Below are positions 35,864 to 43,705 of a stretch of DNA of 64,000 bases, piece after piece (positions within the stretch are counted from its first letter, which is position 1; each line of letters opens with the position of its first letter). The stretch spans positions 4,154,001-4,218,000 of the forward strand of contig NZ_JAFBCN010000001.1 in assembly GCF_016907755.1 (NCBI RefSeq), in the 5' to 3' direction. Made by a program: the position numbers and the translations under genes. Below the pieces are notes generated by a model. The model did no database searches. It worked only from the letters and a program-made list of their open reading frames with translations, and was not told the DNA's origin. This DNA is from Cellulosimicrobium cellulans. GTDB taxonomy: Bacteria; Actinomycetota; Actinomycetes; Actinomycetales; Cellulomonadaceae.

Positions 35864-37210
35864 TCAGGCGGCGCGGGCCGCCTCCTCCGCGTCCTCGATC
35901 CCGAGGCGACGGCTCGTCTCGGCGCGGGCCGAGCGGTCCGCCGGGGTGCCCGCGTCGAGGTAGCGCACCACCAGGTGCGGGCGCTGGAGGACGCGGTAGC
36001 GGACCTCGAGGTGCCAGTTGCGCACCGCCCACACGGCCGCGCCCACGGCGACGAGGCCGGCGGTGATCGATCCGACCCCGATGGCCCAGCGTGGGCCCCA
36101 GGCCTCGGCGATCCAGCCGACGAGCGGCGACCCGACCGGCGTCGCGCCGAGGAACACGATCATGTAGAGCGACATGACCCGCCCCCGCATGACCGGGTCG
36201 ACGGACATCTGGATCGTGGAGTTGGCGGCGGTCATCATCGTGAGCGACGCGAGACCCACGGGGATGCAGGCGATCGCGTAGCTCGGGTAGGTCGGCATGA
36301 GGGCCATGACGCCCGTCGCGACGGCGAACCCGAACGCGGACCCGATGACGAGCCGGACGCGCGGCCGCTCGCGCCGTGCGGCGAGCAGGGCGCCGGTCAA
36401 CGACCCGATCGCGAGGATGGACCCGAGGATCCCGTACTCCCCCGGCCCCTTGCCGAACTCGACCTTGGCCATCATCGCGGACGTGAGCTGGAAGTTGAGC
36501 CCGAACGTCGACACGACGCCGACGACGACCATGATGACGATGATGTCGGTGCGCCGGCGCACGTACCGGATGCCCTCGCGGATCTGTCCCTTCTCGCGGG
36601 GTGCGCTGGGCAGGACGTGGAGCTCGCGCGTGCGCATGTACATGAGCGCGAGGATCGTCGCCCCGAACGTCACGCCGTTGAGGATGAAGAGCCAGCCCGA
36701 GCCGACGGCCGCGATGAGCAGCCCGGCGACGCCCGGCCCGACGAGGCGCGCGGCGTTGAACGACGCGCTGTTGAGCCCGACGGCGTTGGACAGCTTGTCG
36801 GCGGGGACCATCTCGGCGACGAAGGTCTGGCGCACCGGGTTGTCGAACGCGGTGACGACACCGAGGAGCCCGGCGAACACGTAGACGTGCCAGAGCTCGA
36901 CGCGCCCGGACAGGACGAGGGCACCGAGACCGAGGGCGAGCACACCCATCGCGCCCTGCGTGGCCATGAGGAGCCGGCGGCGCGGGAGGCGGTCGGCGAG
37001 CAGGCCCGCCCACGCGGACAGGGCGAGCACGGGCGCGAACTGCAGCGCTGTCACGACGCCGACGGCGATGCCGGAGTTGTCGGTGAGGTCGGTGAGGACG
37101 AGCCAGTCCTGCGCGACACGCTGCATCCAGGTGCCGACGTTCGCGACGAGCGCGGCACCGAACCAGACGCGGTAGTTGTAGTACTTCAGGGAGGAGAACG
37201 TCGCGCTCAT
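35864..37210 (-). CDS. MFS transporter, MFS_3/EntS-like
   Basis: 448 residues, about 12 TM segments. N-terminal YYNYRVWFGAALVANVGTWMQRVAQDWLVL and loop LLADRLPRRRLLMATQG are typical of the MFS_3 (EntS/macrolide efflux) group; FDNPVRQTFVAEMVP follows TM4. About 15 residues of basic tail at the end. Substrate unknown; the MarR partner suggests a toxic-compound or antibiotic exporter. Start ATG overlaps the marR stop by 4 nt (ATGA), so the genes are translationally coupled. Confidence 0.92.
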   Translation of the reverse strand: MSATFSSLKYYNYRVWFGAALVANVGTWMQRVAQDWLVLTDLTDNSGIAVGVVTALQFAPVLALSAWAGLLADRLPRRRLLMATQGAMGVLALGLGALVLSGRVELWHVYVFAGLLGVVTAFDNPVRQTFVAEMVPADKLSNAVGLNSASFNAARLVGPGVAGLLIAAVGSGWLFILNGVTFGATILALMYMRTRELHVLPSAPREKGQIREGIRYVRRRTDIIVIMVVVGVVSTFGLNFQLTSAMMAKVEFGKGPGEYGILGSILAIGSLTGALLAARRERPRVRLVIGSAFGFAVATGVMALMPTYPSYAIACIPVGLASLTMMTAANSTIQMSVDPVMRGRVMSLYMIVFLGATPVGSPLVGWIAEAWGPRWAIGVGSITAGLVAVGAAVWAVRNWHLEVRYRVLQRPHLVVRYLDAGTPADRSARAETSRRLGIEDAEEAARAA

Positions 37211-37665
37211 CGGGCGGCGATCCGGGTCAACAGCTCACTGGCGCGGGCCAAGGTCTCTCTTTCATCGGGGGTGAGGGAGGACAGCTGCTGCGTGAGCCAC
37301 GCGTCCCGGCGGCGGCGGGTCTCCTTGACCTCGCGCACACCGGCGTCGGTGAGCCGCACGACGACCTGGCGGCGGTCGCTCGGGTGCTCGCTCTTCTCCA
37401 CGAGCCCCATCTCGACGAGGGCGTTGACGGCCCGGGTCATCGACGGCGGCCGGACGCGCTCGTGCTCGGCGAGCTCGCTCGGCGACATGGCGCCGTGCTT
37501 GTGCAGCACCGTGAGGACGCCGAACCGACCCTCGGGCAGGTCGGCCTCGCCGCGCTGGGCGCGCAGACGGCGCGAGATACGGGTGAGCGCCACGCGGAGC
37601 TCGCCGCCGAGGGTGGCGGGCCGGCACTGGCTCCGGGAGGGGGCAGTGGGGTCCGCAGCAGGCAT
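37207..37665 (-). CDS. MarR-family transcriptional regulator
   Basis: 152 residues. Winged helix with dimer helices at both ends: LRVALTRISRRLRAQRG, then LTVLHKHGAMSPSELAEHERVRPPSMTRAVNALVEMGLVEKSEHPSDRRQVVVRLTDAG, the wing with the conserved D-x-R. It should repress its own operon with the exporter and release on ligand binding. TAAGGT ends 7 nt before ATG 37665, so the transcript is likely leaderless and starts inside the operator region. Confidence 0.92.
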   Translation of the reverse strand: MPAADPTAPSRSQCRPATLGGELRVALTRISRRLRAQRGEADLPEGRFGVLTVLHKHGAMSPSELAEHERVRPPSMTRAVNALVEMGLVEKSEHPSDRRQVVVRLTDAGVREVKETRRRRDAWLTQQLSSLTPDERETLARASELLTRIAAR

Positions 37666-37668
37666 GAT

Positions 37669-37699
37669 AGTTACCTTAACTCATTACCTAGAGTAATGA
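37669..37699. promoter_or_regulatory. Two adjacent palindromes, MarR operator candidates
   Basis: AGTTA-CCT-TAACT (37669-37681) and TCATTAC-CTAGA-GTAATGA (37681-37699) lie back to back just ahead of marR. The first overlaps the -10 TAAGGT (minus strand 37673-37678). AT-rich and symmetric, as expected for autorepression. Confidence 0.65.
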
Positions 37700-37749
37700 A
37701 AGAGGCGCACGTCACCCTCGCGGGCGGAGGCGAGAGGTCCGCGCCCTGA

Positions 37750-39123
37750 TCAGGGCACGTAGGCGACGACGGCGCGGCCGTCGCCGCGCGCGACCACCGG
37801 ACCCGTCCCGTGCGGGACGAAGACCGACTCGCCGCGCGCCAGGCGTAGCTCGACGGAGCGCGCGCCGGAGCCTCCGGCGAGCGTCACCGCACCGTCCAGG
37901 CACAGCACGACGCGCGGACCGGCGTCGGGCAGCGGCACCGGACCCGTGATCCGACCCGCCCGCAGCGCGAACTCCGCGACGGGCGGGCGGTAGGTGACGA
38001 GTCCGGACCCGTCGTCGACCAGCCGCGGGCGCGCCGCGGGACCGGGCGTGCAGGTCGCGCACTCGAGCAGCGCGTCGACGTCGACGAGCTTGCTCGTGAG
38101 CCCGGCGCGCAGGACGTTGTCCGAGCTCGCCATGACCTCGACCGCGCAGCCGGACAGGTAGGCGTGGACGTGGCCGGACGGCACGAACATCGACTCCCCG
38201 GGCGCGAGCGTGACCCGGTTGAGCATGAGAGAGACGACGGCGCCCGGGTCGCCCGGGTGCTGCTCGGCGAGCGCGAGCACCGTGGCGTCGGCACGCCTCG
38301 ACGTGCGGCGGGGGGCGCCGGGAGCCGCCGCGGCACCGGGACCGGCCGGGGTCCCGGCCGGAGCGTCGGCCCGGGCCCGCACCGACGCGACGGTCCGTGC
38401 GAGGTCCGCCGCGACGTCGGGCTCGGACCGCGCGTGCAGCGCCAGCGTGAACGCCGCGCGGACGCCCGCCTCCGTGGGGCGCGCGACGAGGGCCGCCCGC
38501 ATGCGCCCGACGAGGTCGCCGTCGAGGCCGTCGAGGAGCTCGAGGATGCGGGTCGGCCGACGGAAGCCCGACAGGCCCTCGAAGCGCGACACCGCCACGA
38601 CCATCTCGGGCTTGTGCTGGTCGTCGTGGAAGCTGCGCAGCGGCGAGTCGCGCGCCACGCCCTCCCGGTTCTCGCGGTTGAACCCGGCGCGCGCGAGGTG
38701 CGGTCGTGGGTGGACCTGCAGCGAGAGCGCGCGCTCGGCGGCGAGCACCTTGAGGAGGTACGGCAGCCGGGGACCGTACTGGTCGAGCACGCGCTGGCCC
38801 AGCACCCCCACCGGGTCCGCGCGCACCAGGTCGGCGAGCGTCGAGCCCGACGCTGCCGCCCCGCCCGGGCGCGGTGCCCCGCCCGGGCGATCCTCGCCGT
38901 CGGGCACCACGCGCGACGGCGCGAGCGGGTGCGCGCCCATCCAGAGCTCGGCCGCCGGACGACCGTCCGGGTCCACCCCCAGGAGCTCCTGGATCGCCGA
39001 CGTCGAGCCCCAGTCGTAGGGCTGGACCGTGTTGTCCAGCCGGTAGAACGCGGGCGGACGACCGGCGGGGACGGCGTCGTCGACCGACACCTCTCCCGAC
39101 CGCTCGTCCGCCGCGCTCGTCAT
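37750..39123 (-). CDS. manA: Mannose-6-phosphate isomerase, class I
   Basis: 457 residues. Interconverts fructose-6-P and mannose-6-P, supplying GDP-mannose for wall and polysaccharide synthesis. Zinc-site landmarks: LDNTVQPYDWGS at the start, KVLAAERALSLQVHPRPHLA with the Q-x-H ligands, SFHDDQHKPEMVVAV, and FVPSGHVHAYLSGCAVEVMASSDN. Two low-complexity insertions (around residues 75-93 and a ~40-residue Ala/Gly/Pro stretch near 255-290) make it longer than the usual ~400. Lies 9 nt downstream of the permease gene, same operon. Confidence 0.93.
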   Translation of the reverse strand: MTSAADERSGEVSVDDAVPAGRPPAFYRLDNTVQPYDWGSTSAIQELLGVDPDGRPAAELWMGAHPLAPSRVVPDGEDRPGGAPRPGGAAASGSTLADLVRADPVGVLGQRVLDQYGPRLPYLLKVLAAERALSLQVHPRPHLARAGFNRENREGVARDSPLRSFHDDQHKPEMVVAVSRFEGLSGFRRPTRILELLDGLDGDLVGRMRAALVARPTEAGVRAAFTLALHARSEPDVAADLARTVASVRARADAPAGTPAGPGAAAAPGAPRRTSRRADATVLALAEQHPGDPGAVVSLMLNRVTLAPGESMFVPSGHVHAYLSGCAVEVMASSDNVLRAGLTSKLVDVDALLECATCTPGPAARPRLVDDGSGLVTYRPPVAEFALRAGRITGPVPLPDAGPRVVLCLDGAVTLAGGSGARSVELRLARGESVFVPHGTGPVVARGDGRAVVAYVP

Positions 39124-39132
39124 GGGCCGAGC

Positions 39133-40608
39133 CTAGACGCCCAGTGCTTCCCGGATCGGGCCGAGGAGGAAGTACACGAGGAACATCGCCGACGCGACCC
39201 ACATGAGCGGGTGGATCGCGCGGATCTTCCCGAGCGCGAGCTTGATCACGACGAACGCGAGGAAGCCCGCGCCGATGCCGTCCGCGATCGAGTAGGTGAA
39301 CGGCATGACGATGATGGTGAGGAAGGCCGGGATCGCGATCTCGACGTTCTTCCAGGAGATGCCGGCGATCTGGGTCATCATGAGGAACCCGACGAAGACC
39401 AGCGCCGGTGCGGCGGCCTCGTAGGGCACGAGCGCGACGAGCGGCGACAGGAACGTCGCGAGCAGGAACGCGACGCCCGTGACGACCGAGGCGAGACCCG
39501 TGCGCGCCCCCTCGCCCGCGCCGGTCGTGGACTCGACGAAGCTCGTGTTCGACGACACGGAGCCCGCGCCGCCCGCGGCCGCGGCGAGCGAGTCGACCAC
39601 GAGGATCGCGCGCGAGCGCGGCGGGACGCCGTCGGCGTCGTTGAGCCGCGCCTCGGCGCCGACGGCGACCATGGTGCCCATCGTGTCGAAGAAGTCCGCG
39701 AGCAGGAGCGAGAACACCAGCAGGATCACGGTGACGGTCGCGATGTTCTGGAACGAGCCCAGGAGCGAGAACTGGCCGAGGAGGCCGAAGTCCGGGACCT
39801 GCACGACGCCGTCGAACGTGGGCGCGTTGAGGTTGAAGCCGTCCGGGTTGGAGCCGTCGGGCGCCTTGGCGCCGATGTGCAGCGTGTTCTCCAGCACGAC
39901 GGCGAGCGCGGTGGCCGTGAGGATCGCGACGAGCAGCGCGCCCTTGACCTTGCGGACCCACAGCACGATCGTCAGCACGAGCCCGACCACGAACACGAGG
40001 ATCGGCCACGTGCCGAGGTTGCCGAGCGCGAGGAGCGTGCCGCTGCCCGCCGTGACGAAGCCCGCGTTGACGAGGCCGATGAGCGCGATGAAGAGGCCGA
40101 TGCCCACGCTGATGGCCGTCTTCAGCTCGACCGGGACCGCGCGGAAGACCGCCTCGCGGAACCCGGTGAGCACGAGGAGCAGGATGATGAGGCCCTCGAT
40201 GACGACGAGGCCCATCGCGTCCGCCCAGGTCACCCCCGGCAGCGAGGCGATGGAGTACGCCACGACCGCGTTGAGGCCCAGCCCGGCCGCGAGACCGAGG
40301 GGGAAGTTCGCGAAGACGCCCATGGCGATCGTCATGACGCCCGCGACGAGCGCGGTCGCCGCGGCGATCTTGCCGAAGTCGGGCGCGTCGCCACCACCGA
40401 GGAACTGGCCCGTGCCGTCCTGGACCGTCCCGATGATCAGCGGGTTCAGCACGATGATGTAGGCCATCGCGAAGAACGTGACGAGACCACCACGGATCTC
40501 GGTGCCGATCGTCGAGCCGCGCTCGGTGATCTTGAAGAAGCGGTCGATCGCGCCGGACGCGGGGGCAGGCGCCTGCTCGTCCTCGTGGACGGAGGTGGGT
40601 GTGGACAT
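39133..40608 (-). CDS. NCS2 purine permease, AzgA-like
   Basis: 491 residues with about 12-14 TM segments. AzgA-type signature: GLVTFFAMAYIIVLNPLIIG, NFPLGLAAGLGLNAVVAYS, EGLIILLLVLTGFREAVFRAVP, ISVGIGLFIALIGLVNAG, ADFFDTMGTMVAVGAEA and SSNTSFVESTTGAGEGARTGLASV. Probably a proton-coupled adenine/guanine/hypoxanthine importer, complementing the nucleoside hydrolase at 16 kb. ATG 40608 is chosen because the conserved head starts there; the upstream in-frame extension lacks homology. Operon with manA. Confidence 0.9.
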   Translation of the reverse strand: MSTPTSVHEDEQAPAPASGAIDRFFKITERGSTIGTEIRGGLVTFFAMAYIIVLNPLIIGTVQDGTGQFLGGGDAPDFGKIAAATALVAGVMTIAMGVFANFPLGLAAGLGLNAVVAYSIASLPGVTWADAMGLVVIEGLIILLLVLTGFREAVFRAVPVELKTAISVGIGLFIALIGLVNAGFVTAGSGTLLALGNLGTWPILVFVVGLVLTIVLWVRKVKGALLVAILTATALAVVLENTLHIGAKAPDGSNPDGFNLNAPTFDGVVQVPDFGLLGQFSLLGSFQNIATVTVILLVFSLLLADFFDTMGTMVAVGAEARLNDADGVPPRSRAILVVDSLAAAAGGAGSVSSNTSFVESTTGAGEGARTGLASVVTGVAFLLATFLSPLVALVPYEAAAPALVFVGFLMMTQIAGISWKNVEIAIPAFLTIIVMPFTYSIADGIGAGFLAFVVIKLALGKIRAIHPLMWVASAMFLVYFLLGPIREALGV

Positions 40609-40693
40609 GGTGAGAATGCTGCCAGAACCCTGTGACCGCGCGGTAACACGGGGGACACGGTCCGGCATCGCCCCCGGGGGGTGTCCGCGCACG

Positions 40694-41440
40694 TCAGGCG
40701 GCGCCGACCGCGACGAGCGCCGCGACGGGTGTGCTCGACGCCACGTCGGCGTCGTCGCGCCCGCCGTCGCGGAGTCCGTCGAGGGTCGCGAGGCGCGGTG
40801 TGCCCGCGCCGTGCCCGAGCCCCTCCGCCGTCGCGAGGTCGGTGACGGTCCGGGGAGCGCCCGTCGCGAGCTGCACCGCGTGGAGCGCGTCGAGGATCGC
40901 GGCCGCCCGCTCCCCGGCCGGGCCGGCGGGGACCCCGTGGACGAGCCGCGGCGGGTGCAGGAGGTCGACGACGGCGTGCCCGGTCCGGTGCTCGTCGGGC
41001 ACCCACGCGACGGTCGCCCGGACGCCGTCGGCGACGAGGCCTGCCGCGAGCCACTCCGCGGTCCCGGCCGGGACGCGGGCGCGCCCGACGACCAGGTCCC
41101 CGGGGCCGAGGTGCGGGGCGAGGTCGTCGAGCGCGTCGCGGAGCGTCACCACGCGCGAGACGCCGTCGGGGTCGGGGTCCGGGCCGGCACCGACGCACAG
41201 GACGTGCACGCGCGCACCGGCGACCGCCGTCCGGTCCGTCGTGGGGCGCAGCCGGCCGCTCACGAGGCCGAGCGCGAGGAGCCGGTGGAGACGCGGCTCA
41301 GCGGTACGGCTCAGACCCGTGCGGAGCGCGTCGAGGGCGCCGGGGTTCGTGTCGTGGAGCACGACCTCGTGGCCCGCCGCGGCGAGGCAGGCCGCGTGCA
41401 GGACGCCGCGGCGACCGCATCCCGAGACCGAGACCCGCAC
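40694..41440 (-). CDS. Degenerate/short UDP-glucose-dehydrogenase-like protein
   Basis: 248 residues corresponding only to the N-terminal NAD-binding half of UDP-sugar dehydrogenases. Recognisable: MRVSVSGCGRRGVLHAACLA (family GCGYLGAVHAA), LASGRL-like LVSGRLRPTTD, HVLCVG, DLVVGRARVPAGTA (family GKSTVPVGT) and PPRLVHGV, VTDLATAE. Missing: the K of GKSTVPVGT, the catalytic Glu region (WNPEFLREG reads WVPDEHRTG), and the whole C-terminal half with the catalytic cysteine. Yet it has GGGGAGG 7 nt before GTG and follows the sugar-transferase gene by 39 nt. A non-catalytic partner or an early pseudogene. Confidence 0.65.
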   Translation of the reverse strand: MRVSVSGCGRRGVLHAACLAAAGHEVVLHDTNPGALDALRTGLSRTAEPRLHRLLALGLVSGRLRPTTDRTAVAGARVHVLCVGAGPDPDPDGVSRVVTLRDALDDLAPHLGPGDLVVGRARVPAGTAEWLAAGLVADGVRATVAWVPDEHRTGHAVVDLLHPPRLVHGVPAGPAGERAAAILDALHAVQLATGAPRTVTDLATAEGLGHGAGTPRLATLDGLRDGGRDDADVASSTPVAALVAVGAA

Positions 41441-41479
41441 GACGCACCTCCCCGCGCCCGACCCTGCACCCCGCCGGCC

Positions 41480-42994
41480 TCAGTAGGCCCCGGAGCCGGA
41501 GAACACCGCGCGCGCCGTGCGCGCGAGGATGAGGAAGTCGCCGAACATCGTCCAGTTCTCGACGTAGTAGACGTCCAGGCGGACGCTCTCCTCCCACGAC
41601 AGGTCCGACCTGCCGCCGACCTGCCACAGTCCCGTGAGGCCGGGCTTGACCAGGAGGCGACGGCGCACCTTCTTCTCATACTTCTGGACCTCGCGCGGCA
41701 GCGGTGGCCGCGGTCCGACGAGGCTCATGTCGCCGCGCAGCACGTTGAAGAGCTGCGGGAGCTCGTCGAGCGAGTAGCGGCGCAGCACGCGACCGACGCG
41801 CGTGACGCGCGGGTCGTCGCGCATCTTGAACAGCGGCCCGGCGCCGTCGTTCTGCTCCTCGAGGTGCTGGACCTCGCGGTCGGCGCCGGAGCGCATCGAC
41901 CGGAACTTGAACATGGGGAACGTCCGACCGTTGCGGCCGACGCGCTCCTGGCGGAACAGCACCGGGCCGCGGCTGGTGATGCGGACGGCGAGCGCGACGA
42001 GCACGAGCACCGGCAGCGCGGCGAGCGTGATGAGCGCCGCGCCGGCCCAGTCGATGACCGACTTCACGGCGAACTTGGGGCCCGTGAAGCGGGGCGCGTC
42101 GACGTGCAGGAGCGAGACGCTCTCCGCGGGCGTGATGGTGATGCGGGGCCCGGCGACGTCCGCGAGCTCTGCCGTGAGCATGAGGTCGACGCCGTACGGC
42201 TCGAGCTCCCAGCCCAGCCGCCGGACGACCTCGGCCGTGATGGCGTCCGAGCCCGACACGGCGACGACGTCCGCACCGACCCGCGTGGCGACCTCGCCCG
42301 CGTGCCGCAGCTCCCCGAGGACCGGGACGCCGCGGATCTCCTCGCCCGCCCCGAACCCGCCCGACGGGACGCACACGCCGACGACGCGGTACCCCGACTC
42401 GTCGCGGCCGTTGAGGTCGCGGATGAGCCGCTCGGCCTGGTCGCGGTGGCCGATCGCGAGCACCGCGGAGCGCATGCGCCCGTGGGCCCGCTGACCGTGC
42501 AGCCACTGCCGCCACGCGTACCGGCCGAGGAGGAGGCCGCCGAGGCCGATCGGGAACGCGAACGCGAGGTAGCCCCGCGCCTCCGGGAAGCGGAGCAGGA
42601 ACGCGAGGACCGCGAGGACCGCGAAGAGGCGCCACGACGCGTCGAAGATCCGGTGGTACTCGGTGGGACCGCTCCCCATGACCCGCGGGTCGCGCGTCCG
42701 GCTCGCGACGAGCGAGAGGGACCAGGCGACGCCGACGAGGAGGCTCAGCACCACGTACGGCACGCGAGCCTCGCGGACGGGCTCGTCGATGAACTGGTCC
42801 CAGCGGAGGAAGTAGGCGACGAGGACGGCGACGACGATCACGGCGGTGTCCGTGAGCAGGAGGCGGCGGCGGTAGGCGACCTCCCAGCCCTGCGCGGCGA
42901 ACGCGGCGCGCGCAGCCCGGATCCGGGCCGCGGGAGTCGTGGCGAGAAGGGTGCGCAGGCTCCGCCTGGCGTCCTCGGTGACGCTGTGGGACAT
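41480..42994 (-). CDS. Exopolysaccharide polyprenyl-phosphate sugar-1-P transferase (WbaP/CpsE type)
   Basis: 504 residues. N-terminal part with four TM segments (LLLTDTAVIVVAVLVAYFLRW, VVLSLLVGVAWSLSLVAS, RLFAVLAVLAFLLRFPE, LAFAFPIGLGGLLLGRYA), a CoA-binding-like domain, then the catalytic domain: VKSVIDWAGAALITLAAL, GPVLFRQERVGRNGRTFPMFKFRSMR, RRYSLDELPQLFNVLRGDMSLVGPRP and KPGLTGLWQVGGRSDL. First committed step of exopolysaccharide assembly at the membrane. ATG 42994 has GGAGG 7 nt ahead; a longer in-frame ATG (43027) follows TAGGAT by 8 nt and may be used. No glycosyltransferase cluster adjoins it. Confidence 0.9.
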   Translation of the reverse strand: MSHSVTEDARRSLRTLLATTPAARIRAARAAFAAQGWEVAYRRRLLLTDTAVIVVAVLVAYFLRWDQFIDEPVREARVPYVVLSLLVGVAWSLSLVASRTRDPRVMGSGPTEYHRIFDASWRLFAVLAVLAFLLRFPEARGYLAFAFPIGLGGLLLGRYAWRQWLHGQRAHGRMRSAVLAIGHRDQAERLIRDLNGRDESGYRVVGVCVPSGGFGAGEEIRGVPVLGELRHAGEVATRVGADVVAVSGSDAITAEVVRRLGWELEPYGVDLMLTAELADVAGPRITITPAESVSLLHVDAPRFTGPKFAVKSVIDWAGAALITLAALPVLVLVALAVRITSRGPVLFRQERVGRNGRTFPMFKFRSMRSGADREVQHLEEQNDGAGPLFKMRDDPRVTRVGRVLRRYSLDELPQLFNVLRGDMSLVGPRPPLPREVQKYEKKVRRRLLVKPGLTGLWQVGGRSDLSWEESVRLDVYYVENWTMFGDFLILARTARAVFSGSGAY

Positions 42995-43441
42995 GCGTCC
43001 ACCTCCGGTCGGTTCCACACCCTGCATGGCGACTCATCCTAGGGTTTAGAAACTGTGGGAACGAGGGTTGCCAGGGGGTTTCACCCGGGTGAGAAGACGT
43101 TCCGCACAGTCTCGGTCGGAGTCGTCCTGAGGGGCAGGATCCTGCGGATCCGACGTCGCACTAGCCGCTCGGAGAAATAGATTGGACGGGTGTCCAGATT
43201 CCACGTTCTGCCGAAGGTCCGGATACATCCGACGAAGGTCCCGAAGCGATGTGCGGCCCGGCGCCGGCCAGATCCACCTGGACGAGTGACCATCTGTGGA
43301 GGCCGTAGCGCGGCGCCTGCATCCTAGCGTGCCGTTGCGAGTGGTCCCGACGTGTGTTCACACCAGAAGGAGATGTGGTGCAGGTCACGGGTGTGACACC
43401 CGGGTGCGGGTGAAAAACCGCGCGGTGGCTACGATGCCCCT
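42995..43441. other. ~450-bp divergent intergenic region
   Basis: Lies between the sugar-transferase gene (minus) and the DUF2530 gene (plus) and holds both promoters. Visible symmetric sites: GCAGGATCCTGC near 43135-43146, GGAC-GGGT-GTCC near 43187-43200 and CGGGTGT-G-ACACCCG at 43388-43402. No conserved reading frame. Confidence 0.5.
43430..43435 (+). promoter_or_regulatory. -10 element TACGAT, leaderless start
   Basis: TACGAT ends 6 nt before GTG 43442. Confidence 0.45.
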
Positions 43442-43705
43442 GTGCCCTCGTTCGTCACGCTGCTGCTCCACCCCGACCGCCGCCGCCCCGACCCCGGGCC
43501 CTGGCGGGTCGACCTGCGCGTCGTGATCCTCGTCGGCATGGGCCTCTGGACGGTCGCGCTCGTCGTGTGCACGGTCCTGCTCGTGACCGGCACGATCGCC
43601 CCGCGCGCCGTCGCGACGTGCGGCGTCGGCCTCGTCCTCGGCCTGCTCGGCCTCGTGTGGGAGCGCCGGAACCGCACCCGCTACGGGGCGTCGTCGGACG
43701 ACTGA
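43442..43705 (+). CDS. Small membrane protein, DUF2530-like
   Basis: 87 residues with two TM helices: VVILVGMGLWTVALVVCTVLL and ATCGVGLVLGLLGLVWERR. The HPDRRRPDPGPWRVDLR lead-in and ending LGLVWERRNRTRYG fit DUF2530, a short actinobacterial membrane family of unknown function. GTG start, probably leaderless. The last 25 nt overlap the convergent sacsin-like gene, so both stop codons lie inside the other's coding end. Confidence 0.75.
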   Translation: MPSFVTLLLHPDRRRPDPGPWRVDLRVVILVGMGLWTVALVVCTVLLVTGTIAPRAVATCGVGLVLGLLGLVWERRNRTRYGASSDD

